A stretch of DNA of 64,000 bases from Paraspadella gotoi. Lineage: Eukaryota; Chaetognatha. The notes beneath the pieces are model-generated. The model worked only from the letters and a program-made list of their open reading frames with translations. It searched no databases and had not been told where the DNA came from. The stretch lies in contig CM119263.1 in NCBI GenBank assembly GCA_051294375.1, positions 2,663,583 through 2,727,582 of the forward strand. The letters are read 5' to 3'. Each line of letters starts with the position of its first letter. Position 1 is the stretch's first letter. Positions 9,995-20,635 of the stretch are shown here, one piece after another. The position numbers and the translations under genes were made by a program.

Positions 9995-12866
9995 GTGAGT
10001 GAGAGAGAGGAGGAGGACGGAGAGAAGAGACGGGTCGTAGTGGACGACGCTAGGAGAGGAGGAGGTCGAGAGCGGTGGCGATGAGCAGAGAGAGGGGGAG
10101 ATGAAGCGGTGTAGAGGGAGAGGAGAGGGGAAGTAGCTGAGAGGGAGGAAGAAGGAGAGGGGAGGGAAGGGACCGAGGGAGGAGAGGGACTACGGGTCAG
10201 AGGGCTGAGAGGGAGATGTGAAGGATAGAGGAGAGGGAGAGGATGAGGGAAAGGGGAGGCAGCGAGACAAGGTATGCGCAGGCGGAGGAGTGGGAGGGAA
10301 GGTATGACGGAGCAAGGGGATTGGGAAAGGGATGGGGAGCGGAGGAGATGAGGAGGAGAGGGGACAGGAGAGATCGAGAACGAGTGGGGCGAGGAGTGAA
10401 GAGGGAGAGAGAGAGAGAAGAAGGACCAGACGGTGGAGGGAGATGGGGTAGGAGAAGGCGAGGAGAGTGAGGAGGAGAGGTGGAGAGTGAAGCGGGATAG
10501 GTGAGAGGAAAGGTGAGACGAGGAGGAGAGGGAGGAGAGGGAGGAGAGGGGAGGAGTGAAGGAGGATGGAAAGACGAGGGGGAGGGGAGGGAGATGAGGA
10601 GGGAGGGGAGAGAGGAGAGGGGGAGGGAGTGAGAGTGGAGGAGGAGAGGAGGAGAGGGAGGAGAAGGAAGGGGAGGAGAGGGGAGGAGTAGGGGGAGGGA
10701 GGGGGGAGGGGGAGGAGTGAGAGGAGAGGAGAGGTAGGAGGAGAGGGAGAGAAGGGGAGGGAGAGGGTAAAGGGGAGGAGAGAGGAGGAGGGAGAGGGGA
10801 AGAGGGGAGGAGAGGGGGAGGGGGAGAGAGAGGGGAGGGGAGGATGAGAGGGAGAGGGAAGAGGAGGAGGGGAGAGGAGAAGGGGATGGGGAGGGGAGGA
10901 AGAGGGGGAGCGAGAGGGGAGGGGGAGGGAGAGGAGGAGGGAGGAGGGGTGAGTGAGAGGTGAAGGGAGGGAGAGGAGAGGAGGAGGAGAGAATAAGGGG
11001 AGAGTAGGGGGAGTGGAGGAATGGGGATGGAAGAGGATGAGGATAAATGTATATTAGCTAAAAAATGAAAAAAAAGAGCAAGAAAAAATTTTTAAAAGAT
11101 GAGCACAAAATCGCGCCGAAGACTCGCTTTTTAAGGTCGGGGATCACTTCAATTGCAAATTATAATTAAGCTTAAAAACGAGCTTCGGGATTTCGAAAGG
11201 AGAGCTCTGGGCGATCGAAAATGTATTCACTTTGACTATTTTTTCAAAGGGCATTATTCGTTTTTTTTCGATCTTTTTGGTACTTATTATAAAATAAAAA
11301 GAAACCTTTTTGAAGGAGTGCAGCCTCAACCGTAGGCGGTTTCTCATGAAATTTTGGCATGGGATTACTTTTACGGTGAGAACTGCAATTCTATGAAAAA
11401 GATACTTTCACAATATTGCCTTCCTTCATAGAAAATTGATTATTTTTTATCAATTTTGGGATAAATTCCTTGATATCTTTTGAAACGAAAAAACATTTTT
11501 CCAAAAACGGCGCTCAAGAATCTCCCCCACCATTTCTTTGTCTTAGGCCCCAAGATATTTTTTTCTTCAAGAAGAATCCTGTGTGTTGAGCTGCCAACTC
11601 TTTCGTTTTTTAACTTCAATTCGTCAAGAAAGTTAAATTCTGTCTCATTACTTTTGCAAGATTCACCACAACATCACAAGCACGGGTACTGTGATGTGGT
11701 TTGTTTCAACGCCGATGTCTTAAAAAAATGGCTATACTTGTTTATTAATTTTTATTTAATTTCAAATTTGATTTTTTTTTTTCAGAGATTCCCTGAAATA
11801 GGGGCAACTATTTTATGATATAATACTTTACATAAAGTAAAAAGTCAAATGAATAAATTGATAAGGTTTTTAACTTATTAAAACTCATTAAAAGCTAAAA
11901 ACCATATTGAAAAATGCTTGTTAGAGTAGTTTGTTTTAACTTATTAGTGATACACTCAGTATGTACTTGTACCAAAGGAAGAATTAAATATAGAAGTAGA
12001 AATTAGCTTTACTAGTTTAAAGAATCAGTTTAAAGTTAAAAATTTTGATTGTAAGAAATTTAGCTTTCAATTTAAAAAAATATTTTTATTTTTGAAAAAT
12101 CTAGTTTTTACCGAAGAAAAAATTTTTTTAATTTGAATGAACATTTGTAAGTAGGTTTTTAAAAGTTTTCGATTATTTTTTAATAGAAACCTCTTACAAG
12201 AATGTTAAGAAAATGATAAGATACGAGTAAATTAAGATTTCTACAATTTTAGGTTGAGTGATCCCTGGCCTTAAGAGGCTCCACATTCCCGATCGGCTAA
12301 AAGACACACAATTATCAATATTAGAGACTCGCTGTTCTCGACCGGCTTAGAGACTCGTTATTCCCGATCGGCTAAGAGACTAGCTATTCTCAATCGGCTA
12401 AGAAGCTCTCCATTCCCGATCGGCTTAGAGACTCGCTATTCCCAATCGGATAAGAGACTCGCTATTCCCGATCGGTTCAGTGATTCCCCATTCCCGATCG
12501 GCTTAGAGACTCGTCATTCTCAATCGGCTCACGTTCCAATCGTCGAGGGATTCGCGTCAATAGAAACAAAAGGCGAACCTGAAAATCCGTTTATCGAAGT
12601 TTTTACTGTAGAATGAAATTCGCCTTTTAACCTCGAAATTGAACTCACCTTATAAACATTATCCTAGACATTACCTTTTTTCTTGTATAGTATTGGATGC
12701 TTGATTGAGTTTTTTTGTCAAGCTCAGATGGATTGGATGGCTGATTGACTTTTTTAATTATTTAATGATTGGTCGTCGATGGATTGGTTGCTTGTCTCTT
12801 TTCTTATCTTCGTCTCGCTTAATCTTCCCCATCGCCCCGTCCTCTGCCCGCCCTATCCTCGTTCAG
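9995..12866 (+). other. IgSF intron 7: noisy purine tract, AT-rich DNA and a 26-bp minisatellite
   Basis: 9995-11040 is almost entirely irregular GGAG/GAGA purine sequence with no fixed period. 11041-12280 is AT-rich with no recognisable feature. 12284-12540 is a minisatellite (own entry). Nothing in it supports coding sequence. Confidence 0.7.
12284..12540. repeat. 26-bp minisatellite containing CCCGATCGGCT
   Basis: About nine units of a 26-base repeat close to ATTCCCGATCGGCTTAGAGA plus CTCGCT, with substitutions such as CCCGATCGG to CTCAATCGG. It is clean sequence, in contrast to the noisy purine tract upstream. Confidence 0.85.
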
Positions 12867-12935
12867 GTCCGCGCTTATCCGCCCGCCACCGTCAAATGGA
12901 TTCATCGCGACGCCAAATTGTCGAAGGAAGATGAG
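12867..12935 (+). CDS. IgSF gene exon 8: Ig3 C-strand
   Basis: Acceptor gttcag, donor gtgagc. An intact 23-codon exon reads VRAYPPATVKWIHRD and then AKLSKEDE. AYPPATVKW follows the Ig3 cysteine and includes the core Trp. Phase 0 at both ends, fitting exons 7 and 9. Confidence 0.78.
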
Positions 12936-13892
12936 GTGAGCAGGATGAGAAGATGAGAAGATGAGAGAGAGAGAGAGAGAGAGAGAGAAGAGAGAGAGTG
13001 GACGAGATGGAGAGAGAGAGAGAGAGTCGACATAGTTGACCTTTCTCTTTACTCTGGTTTTCTCTGGCAAGTCCAATCACCCCCCTCTCTCGACCCGCCT
13101 TGGGCGCTCTTTTCACTGAGATTTCTCTTTGTCAAACGACGACTACAACGACAACAACAAAGTCCTGAAAAATATACACATATAATAATAAATATAGACA
13201 AGTGCAGACAAAACTTGTATTAAAGTTGAAACATGTCCACTATTTTAAAAATAAATCGTTGTTGAATCAATTTCAAACTATATCTCAATCCTAAAACACA
13301 ACGAAAAGAAAGGATTTCACAAAATAATAAATATACAAATAGATCGCAGTGAAAGTTACGTGTAAAAGTTTAATTAGACCCCAAAAAATATTACTCAATC
13401 TTGAACAACCAACTTTCAATGGAACCTTACTTAAAGAATCTTAAATATAATTCGTTGCCAAAACAAATCAAATTGTTTTTCTCCTGATTACTAAAACAAC
13501 GAAAATCGAAAGTCTTTACACAAGAATCTTATTAAAATTTCATGTTAGTAAATTTTTAAACATTGTCTTTTTGCGATTTATATGTTAAAATATAAAAATA
13601 GTGTATATGACATTGTAGAAGAGTCATTGAAATCCCTTTCGTTTTCGAATTCATCTTTTGTAAATTTTTGCTTTATTGCATATTTTTTATGTCAAAGTGT
13701 GCATTTATGTCAATATATGTCAAAGTCTGAAATATGCAAATAACTTAATAACTTAATAAGATTTAAGGTTCATTTTGATTATTTAACTCGACCATTCTAT
13801 TTTTCGCACAATTTATAACTTTACAACATAAACTATTTAATCAATCTGAAATTGATATATAATATGCAATATTAATTTAATTAAACAATCAG
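12936..13892 (+). other. IgSF intron 8: AT-rich
   Basis: (GA)n at 12955-13030, then about 800 bases of AT-rich unique sequence in which I see no gene, RNA or repeat structure. Confidence 0.6.
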
Positions 13893-13980
13893 GTGATTAA
13901 CGACGATCGTCATTTTATCGAAGATTCTGGAAGTATCTTTCTCACTGGAGACGATTACATTCGATATCGATTGACGGTGA
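13893..13980 (+). CDS. IgSF gene exon 9: Ig3 middle strands
   Basis: Acceptor acaatcag. The exon reads VINDDRHFIEDSGSIFL, then TGDDYIRYRLT. Two overlapping donors exist: gtgagt at 13977 (strong, phase 0) and gttaat at 13981 (weaker, phase 1). Only the second keeps the frame into INVRSRSFGDYY of the next exon, so I extended to 13980. If 13976 is the real end, the next exon carries one more frame break. Confidence 0.68.
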
Positions 13981-14017
13981 GTTAATATCTCTCTCTCTCT
14001 CTTTCGTCTCTCTCGTC

Positions 14018-14064
<47 letters not shown>

Positions 14065-14255
14065 TCTCTCTCTCTCTCTCTTTCACTTCTTTACACCTCT
14101 CTTGATTTGGTTGCCCTTTTCATCTTTCAAACCACTGACCCCCTCCACAACCCTCTTCTCTCTCTCTCTCTCTCGGTCTTCTCCTCTGCTCTCTTTCTTC
14201 TCTCTCTTCTCGTCTCTCTCTCTTCTTCTGTCATTGCTCTCTCCTCTCTCACCAG

Positions 14256-14392
14256 ACATCAATGTCCGCTCGCGAAGTTTCGGCGATTACTATTCGGCTT
14301 CCAAATTTAGGGCGCTCGATGAAGCGAAGATTCTTTTCTTCGAGACGCTCGAACGTCAGTTCATCTTCGCCAGCAACAACGAGCGGAACTGA
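14256..14392 (+). CDS. IgSF gene exon 10: end of Ig3 and C-terminus
   Basis: Acceptor caccag. The reading INVRSRSFGDYY fits the end of Ig3, but the expected cysteine after DYY is read as Ser. The following ASKFRALDEAK resembles a normal ASN-LGRSDEA with two compensating indels. The frame continues as ILFFETLERQFIFASNNERN to a TGA at 14390-14392. There is no hydrophobic tail for GPI attachment or a membrane segment, unlike most of the family. A further exon or sequence error remains possible. Confidence 0.6.
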
Positions 14393-14927
14393 GAAAAAAA
14401 AAGTGGGCGTGGCAACCGAGGTTGGCGTCGGTTGTAGCGCTCGGATAACGTGGGCGTGGGCGACCGTGGCGCCGACGTGGCGTGAGCACCCGAGCGTCGC
14501 CGGAAGTTTCCATCTCCCATCGCCGCGCGAAAAAAAAAAAAAAAGACGATGCCCCGCAGATTTTTCTCCCTTTTTTTTCTCCCACGAGTCCGATGCTTCG
14601 GATTTTAAATATGTACATTTTTAACCGTTACCGACTGTAATTATGTGTTTTATATGTAAATACATATGAATATTCCCTTCATCTATTCTCTGGCGGTTTA
14701 TATTTTGACGAGAAACGAAGAGACGAGTAAAAAATTACATTTGGTTTTTTTTTTCTATTTATTCATTTTTTTTCTCACAAAAGTGACGTTTAAGAAAAAT
14801 GACATAATCACTGAATGTACACCGAGAATTGAACTCTATTTACTTTTTCCATAACTTCCCTTCATTTCCACACAATACTATTTTCTCCTTCACTACTGAA
14901 TTACTAGTAAAATTAATATTATATGAT

Positions 14928-14959
<32 letters not shown>

Positions 14960-15522
14960 GACTATAAATTAACTATAAAGATGAAATTTGACTTCTTCGT
15001 CGAGGGAAGAGGGTCGACATGGATCGTCTTTCACAAACCTTGAGGGGGGGGGTGAGGAATTCAGAGGAAGGGGAGGGGGAAGAGAAGGGAGGAGGAGAAA
15101 CGAGAACGTGAAATTGTGAGGCTGTGATCACGTGACATCACACCATGGACTCGTGACAGGATGACAAAGTCACGGGAGAATTTAAGGAAAGATCAGTGAG
15201 ATCGTGGGTGAATCAAAAAAGAATTTGTGAAGTTGATTCTCCACATTGCGGAGTCCAAATGAGACTGGGGCTGGGGCGGTAGATTTGGGCTGCGGGGCTG
15301 CGGGACTGCGGGGCTGCGGTCGGAGCTCCGCAGCTGCGGGGCTGTGGCTGGGGCTGCGGGACTCGTAATTATTGATGAATTCCGTTTGATTCGTTTGTCG
15401 AACCCGACGAACAAAAGATATCCTCTCATTATTTCTTCATTTCAGTTTTTAAGGATTTGTATGATTTCGAATTATTCGTGTTTCTCATTCGTTTGTTTGT
15501 TTGTTTATATTCTTATTTGGCG
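14393..15522. other. Intergenic space between two convergent genes
   Basis: Holds the presumed 3' untranslated regions of the plus-strand IgSF gene and the minus-strand DCDC2 gene. AATAAA occurs at 14950 in an (AAT)n tract, a weak polyadenylation candidate. 15270-15360 is GGGGCTGCGG-type repeated sequence. No coding sequence is supported. Confidence 0.5.
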
Positions 15523-15831
15523 TTACCCTCCGCCGCCCGTGGCGTCTCCGGTGGCGTTCCCGTCTCCATCACCGGCGTCCGTCGGACCGTCGCCGCCTTC
15601 TGTCGGAATTTTCGAAAACGTCCCGGTTTTGACGAGCGGCTTCTTCCCGTCAACTTCGGACCCAGCGTCGGCATCACCGCCACCGCCGATGTCGCCGACT
15701 CCGGCAGAGTCGGCTTCGCCAAATCCGGCAGAGTCGGCGTCGTCCTTCGGCGTCGTCGGGGAATCCGCACTTTTTTCCCCGGGCGCCGGAATCTTAGTCG
15801 GCGTGTCGTTTCGCTGAGATGCGTCGTCAGT
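15523..15831 (-). CDS. DCDC2: DCDC2 last exon: Gly/Ala/Asp-rich C-terminus
   Basis: Acceptor tttatcag on the minus strand, then 102 codons starting TDDASQRNDTPTKIPAPG and ending in GDATGGGG-like residues and a TAA at 15525-15523. Composition is low complexity (SAGFGEADSAGVGDIGGGG) with no known domain. Codon use is GC-rich and the frame is clean, unlike the surrounding repeats. It starts in phase 0, which does not fit the phase-1 end of the exon at 17084, so at least one exon probably lies in the 15910-16900 gap. Confidence 0.68.
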   Translation of the reverse strand, partial: TDDASQRNDTPTKIPAPGEKSADSPTTPKDDADSAGFGEADSAGVGDIGGGGDADAGSEVDGKKPLVKTGTFSKIPTEGGDGPTDAGDGDGNATGDATGGGG

Positions 15832-15877
15832 CTGATAAAACAAAAACAAAACAATAAACATAAACAAACGAAAGGAT

Positions 15878-15908
<31 letters not shown>

Positions 15909-15909
15909 A

Positions 15910-16900
15910 NNNNNNNNNNNNNNNNNNNNNNNNNNNNNNNNNNNNNNNNNNNNNNNNNNNNNNNNNNNNNNNNNNNNNNNNNNNNNNNNNNNNNNNNNNN
16001 NNNNNNNNNNNNNNNNNNNNNNNNNNNNNNNNNNNNNNNNNNNNNNNNNNNNNNNNNNNNNNNNNNNNNNNNNNNNNNNNNNNNNNNNNNNNNNNNNNNN
16101 NNNNNNNNNNNNNNNNNNNNNNNNNNNNNNNNNNNNNNNNNNNNNNNNNNNNNNNNNNNNNNNNNNNNNNNNNNNNNNNNNNNNNNNNNNNNNNNNNNNN
16201 NNNNNNNNNNNNNNNNNNNNNNNNNNNNNNNNNNNNNNNNNNNNNNNNNNNNNNNNNNNNNNNNNNNNNNNNNNNNNNNNNNNNNNNNNNNNNNNNNNNN
16301 NNNNNNNNNNNNNNNNNNNNNNNNNNNNNNNNNNNNNNNNNNNNNNNNNNNNNNNNNNNNNNNNNNNNNNNNNNNNNNNNNNNNNNNNNNNNNNNNNNNN
16401 NNNNNNNNNNNNNNNNNNNNNNNNNNNNNNNNNNNNNNNNNNNNNNNNNNNNNNNNNNNNNNNNNNNNNNNNNNNNNNNNNNNNNNNNNNNNNNNNNNNN
16501 NNNNNNNNNNNNNNNNNNNNNNNNNNNNNNNNNNNNNNNNNNNNNNNNNNNNNNNNNNNNNNNNNNNNNNNNNNNNNNNNNNNNNNNNNNNNNNNNNNNN
16601 NNNNNNNNNNNNNNNNNNNNNNNNNNNNNNNNNNNNNNNNNNNNNNNNNNNNNNNNNNNNNNNNNNNNNNNNNNNNNNNNNNNNNNNNNNNNNNNNNNNN
16701 NNNNNNNNNNNNNNNNNNNNNNNNNNNNNNNNNNNNNNNNNNNNNNNNNNNNNNNNNNNNNNNNNNNNNNNNNNNNNNNNNNNNNNNNNNNNNNNNNNNN
16801 NNNNNNNNNNNNNNNNNNNNNNNNNNNNNNNNNNNNNNNNNNNNNNNNNNNNNNNNNNNNNNNNNNNNNNNNNNNNNNNNNNNNNNNNNNNNNNNNNNNN
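15910..16900. other. Assembly gap (991 N) within DCDC2
   Basis: Bordered on the left by (GAAA)n and on the right by a TTCC/CTCC tandem repeat. It probably hides at least one DCDC2 coding exon, judged by splice phase. Confidence 0.9.
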
Positions 16901-17083
16901 TTTCTTCCTCCATTACCTCCTTTCTTTTCATTCCTTTCCTCCTTCCTTTCCTCCCTTTCTTTCCTTTATTTTCTTCCTCTCTTTCTTCCTCCATTACCTC
17001 CTTTCTTTTCCTTCCTTTCCTCCTTCCTTTCCTCTCTTTCTTCTCTTTCCTCCATTTTCTTCCTCCCTTTCTTTTTCCCTCAC
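16901..17083. repeat. Pyrimidine tandem repeat next to the gap
   Basis: Two near copies of an approximately 85-base unit beginning TTTCTTCCTCCATTACCTCC. On the minus strand this is the intron just after the donor of the 17084-17464 exon. Confidence 0.7.
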
Positions 17084-17464
17084 CTCCTTTCCTTTCCTCC
17101 TCGGCGCCTCCGATTGGTTCGTGGACGTCGTGTTTTCCTTCGGGTTCCTCCTCCTTCGTCTCCGCCATCTTCTCCTCCTTTTCCTCCTCTCCTTCCTCCC
17201 TTTCTTCTCTTTCCTCTGTCTCCTCCTCCTTTTCTCCCTCTTTCTCTTCCTCGCCAGTTCCTCCTTCCTCCCTCTCTTCCTCCACCTCCTTCGCCTCCAT
17301 CAAATCCACGGGGATCTCCGTCTCCGTCTCCTCCGATTCCTCCACCTCTTCCGCCTCCCTCCTTCCTCCTCCTTCCTCCCTTTCTTCTCCTTTCCTTTTT
17401 TCTTCCTCCCTTTTCTCTCCAGCGAAGAAAATTCCGCCGGATTCTTTTGGCTCCGAGACATAAA
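17084..17464 (-). CDS. DCDC2: DCDC2 exon: conserved acidic-tail module
   Basis: Acceptor ctccgcag, donor gtgagg. Two bases complete the codon left by the 20225 exon, then it reads YVSEPKESGGIFFAGEKREE, a Glu/Lys/Arg-rich stretch, then ESEETETEIPVDLMEAKEVE and a long Glu-rich run. GIF-AGE followed by E-PVD and an acidic run matches the layout of the vertebrate DCDC2 tail, so this part is conserved in spite of its composition. It is about 127 codons and highly charged, so probably disordered. The 3' border is less sure because the donor sits in repetitive purine sequence. Confidence 0.74.
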
Positions 17465-17499
17465 CTGCGGAGGGAGGGAAGGAAGGGAGGGAGGAAGGG

Positions 17500-18545
17500 A
17501 GACACGAAGGGAGGGAGGAAAAAAGGAGGAGGAGGGAGAGATGGAGGAAGGGAAGGTAGGAGGAGGGAGGAAGGGAGAAGTATAGGAGGAAGAGTGTGGA
17601 GAGGTGGGATGGTGGGAAGGAAGGTTGGGAGGGAGGGAGGGGGAGAGAGAGAGGGAGAAGGAAGGTAAAATAAAGGAGGAAAAGTTTGGAGAGGTGGGAT
17701 TGGGGGGAGGGAAGGGAGAGAGAGAGAGAGGGAAGGGAGGAAGGTATAGGAGAGAAGTTGGAGAGGTGGGATGGGGGGAGGAAGGGAAGAGAGAGAGGGA
17801 GGGAGGAAGGGTATACGGAGGAAAGTTGGAAGAGGTGGGGAGTGGGGGGAGGAAGGGAAGAGAGAAGAGGGAGGGAGGAAGGTATAGGGAGGAGAAGTTG
17901 GAGAGGTGGGATGGGGGGATGGAGAGGAGAGAGAGAGAGAGGGGAAGGGAGGTAAGGTATAGAGGAGCAGTTTGGAGAAGGTGGGATGGGGGGAGGAAGG
18001 AGAGAGAGAGAGAGGGGAAGAGTGAAGGTATAGGAGGGAGGAAAGTTTGGAGAGGTGGGATGGTGGGAAGGAGAGGGTTGGTAGGGAGGGAAGGGCGGGG
18101 AGAGAGAGAGGAGGAAGGGAAGGTGAGGAGGAGAAAGGTTGGAGAGGTGGGATGGGGAGGAAGGGAGAGAGAGGAGAAGGGAGGCGAGAAGGTATTAGGA
18201 ATGGAAAGAGAAAAAAGTTGGAGAGTGGGATGGGGGGAGGAAGGAGAGAGAGAGAGAAGGGAGGGAGGAAGGTATGACGGAGGAGAAGTTGGAGAGGTGG
18301 ATGGGGGGAGAAGGGAGAGAGGAGAGAGAGAGGGAGGGAGGAAGGTATTAGGAGGANNNNNNNNNNNNNNNNNNNNNNNNNNNNNNNNNNNNNNNNNNNN
18401 NNNNNNNNNNNNNNNNNNNNNNNNNNNNNNNNNNNNNNNNNNNAGGGAGGAAAGGGAGAGAGAGAAGGAGGGAGGGAGGGAGGAAGGATATAAAATGGGG
18501 TTAGCGATGACGGAACCAAACAGAGAAAATGCGAAGGGCGAATGG
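17500..18545. repeat. Tandem array of an approximately 80-bp purine unit, with an 87-N gap
   Basis: About ten units containing GAAGTTGGAGAGGTGGGATG followed by GGGGGAGGAAGG and GAGGGAGGGAGGAAGGTATA. The gap at 18357-18443 lies in the array. Long Gly/Arg/Glu or Pro/Ser/Leu frames on either strand are readings of this array. Confidence 0.85.
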
Positions 18546-18729
18546 TAAGGGTAAAGAATCTGGGTAAAGTCTGGGAAGTGGGAAAGGGCCGAAAAGGTAA
18601 GTTACGACGAAAAGAAAAAAAAATCTGACGAACCTGTCAGACATTCTCGTCGTGGATCAGGAAAACTGAAAGGAAAGGATATAAAATTTCTATACAGCTC
18701 TAGGGGAAAGAGAGAGAGAGAGAGAGTGC

Positions 18730-18761
<32 letters not shown>

Positions 18762-18868
18762 CAGAGAGAGAAATAAAAAGAAATAAAAAGACAATAAAAA
18801 CTCACAGAAAAACAAGCGGGAATACAAAAAAATTGAGGTGGCGATAGATCGCGATAAACAAGAAAGGA

Positions 18869-18906
<38 letters not shown>

Positions 18907-20224
18907 ATTTCGCTCGCCGGAGGGAGAGAGACCCTGGGAGAAGGGGGACTGGGAGTCGATGTGAAGTGAATGGAGAGTGAATGTGAAGTGAATGTGAAGT
19001 GAGTGAATGTGAGTGAATGTGAAGTGAATGGAGAGCTCCGGAGTTCGTCGACGTAGAATTGACATGTTTTAATTGCAAAGCAAAGAAAACGACATCAAAA
19101 ACTAGTGAACCTTTTTTAAGTTTGTTCTTGAGCCAACTTCTATAATCCATTATGTATATCAAACATTCACTCACTTCTTTAACCCCACCATAAAATTTGG
19201 AAAATTAATAAGTTTAAAAGAAATAAAACAGTAAAAATATCAAAAGTTTGGTATAACTTACACCAAACAGATTTTCTATATCACACTGAACTACCACCCC
19301 AAGTCCGCCACCCCCGGAGAAGGAGGAATCGCGAGTCTCCATATCATGAATATCAATTACATCCGGGCCTCTCGTTGATTCTATAACATGAATATCAATT
19401 ACATCCGGGGCCTCTAGTTGATTTTCCCCCTTATTTATTTTAACTTCTTAAGTAGCAGACTCTGCCAGAGTTTCCGGAGAGAAATTAATCTTCCGGAGTT
19501 TTATTATTCTTACTTGCTGGCTTCATCTCTGTCTCTGTCTCTCTCTGTCTCTCTCTCTCTCTCTCNNNNNNNNNNNNNNNNNNNNNNNNNNNNNNNNNNN
19601 NNNNNNNNNNNNNNNNNNNNNNNNNNNNNNNNNNNNNNNNNNNNNNNNNNNNNNNNNNNNNNNNNNNNNNNNNNNNNNNNNNNNNNNNNNNNNNNNNNNN
19701 NNNNNNNNNNNNNNNNNNNNNNNNNNNNNNNNNNNNNNNNNNNNNNNNNNNNNNNNNNNNCCACATCAGTGACATCATCACCATCACCCACTTTTTACGT
19801 CAAGATGTGACATTAAGTGATAAACGAGAAGCCTCCCGCCGTCGGGCAAGTCGGCCAAGACGCCTTTTCTTTTTTAGCCGACACTTACCCCCCCTCGCCG
19901 TGTCGGACCAAAGCGCGGAAAATAAGCAGGGGGAAGAGCAACGATGAGGAAGAGGAGAAAGAACAGCTCATTTAAGAATTGAACCCGGGACGCACTGGAT
20001 GAAACGATATAATTTAACCCGCTTAGCCACTGAGACGAGGACGGACGGTGGCGAGATATCTTTAAATCCTACCCTCGCAATATTCAAACTCCACGACAGT
20101 AATATATACATTATACAATATACATTATACAATATATACATTATACAATGAAATCGATAAAGACAACAAACTGCACAATAAAAAAAACTCAGTCCTAAGT
20201 TCCAAAGCCACAAAACTTCCTTAC
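18546..20224. other. DCDC2 intron with simple repeats, a gap and a tRNA-like repeat head
   Basis: (GA)n at 18712-18770, (ACG)n at 18869-18905, GTGAATGTGAAGTGA-type repeats at 18960-19035, a 44-base direct repeat (ATGAATATCAATTACATCCG) at 19346-19425, an N gap at 19566-19760, and a tRNA-like stretch at 19975-20040. There is no coding sequence. Confidence 0.7.
19975..20040 (-). mobile_element. tRNA-like SINE head
   Basis: On the minus strand TGGCTAAGCGGG resembles a pol III A box and GGGTTCAATTC a B box, about 30 bases apart. It does not fold as a complete tRNA that I can verify, so I treat it as a fragment of a tRNA-derived SINE. A diverged tRNA gene is the alternative. Confidence 0.4.
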
Positions 20225-20274
20225 TTTTCATCGAGGAATCATTTCCTTGTTTTTCTAAATCGTCAACTTCGATA

Positions 20275-20312
<38 letters not shown>

Positions 20313-20635
20313 TTCTTCTTCGTCGTCTCCTTCGTCGTCGTCGTCGTCGTAATCCAATTCGGACTCTTCACCGCTGACGTCTTCGTCGTCGCCATCGTCG
20401 TCCTCATCGTCGTCATCGTCGTCGTCTTCAGATTCCGTTTCCTCGTAAGAAAATCTGTCTTCTCCGCTGAGGGAATTTTCTTTCTTCTTCCAACAGCTTT
20501 TGTTTTTCCCCTTGTTGATGTCGTCGTTGTTGTTGTTGTGGCTGCTCTGGCAACTCTTATCGCCGTCCCCCACAACCCCCACGGCCCCCACAGCCCCCAC
20601 GGCCCCCGTCCACCCCTTTTCTCTTCGGCGACTCT
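20225..20635 (-). CDS. DCDC2: DCDC2 exon: poly-Asp acidic region
   Basis: Acceptor ttggacag, donor gtaagg. About 137 codons: SRRREKGWTGAVGAVGAVG, then DGDKSCQSSHNNNNDD, a short basic part (KNKSCWKKKE), then alternating Asp and Glu runs, ending EVDDLEKQGNDSSMK. Its entry phase fits the 27092 exon (joint codon GAG) and its exit phase fits the 17464 exon (joint codon ATT). The Asp runs are encoded by an expanded (GAC)n microsatellite. The region is almost certainly disordered. Confidence 0.78.

Noticed and set aside
17604-18548. Long Gly/Arg/Glu open frame on the plus strand and a Pro/Ser/Leu frame on the minus strand
   Set aside because: Both are readings of an 80-bp purine tandem array, run across an N gap, and lack splice signals or any domain.
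19975-20040. Functional tRNA gene
   Set aside because: A- and B-box-like sequences are present, but I could not pair an acceptor stem or anticodon arm. A SINE head is more likely.
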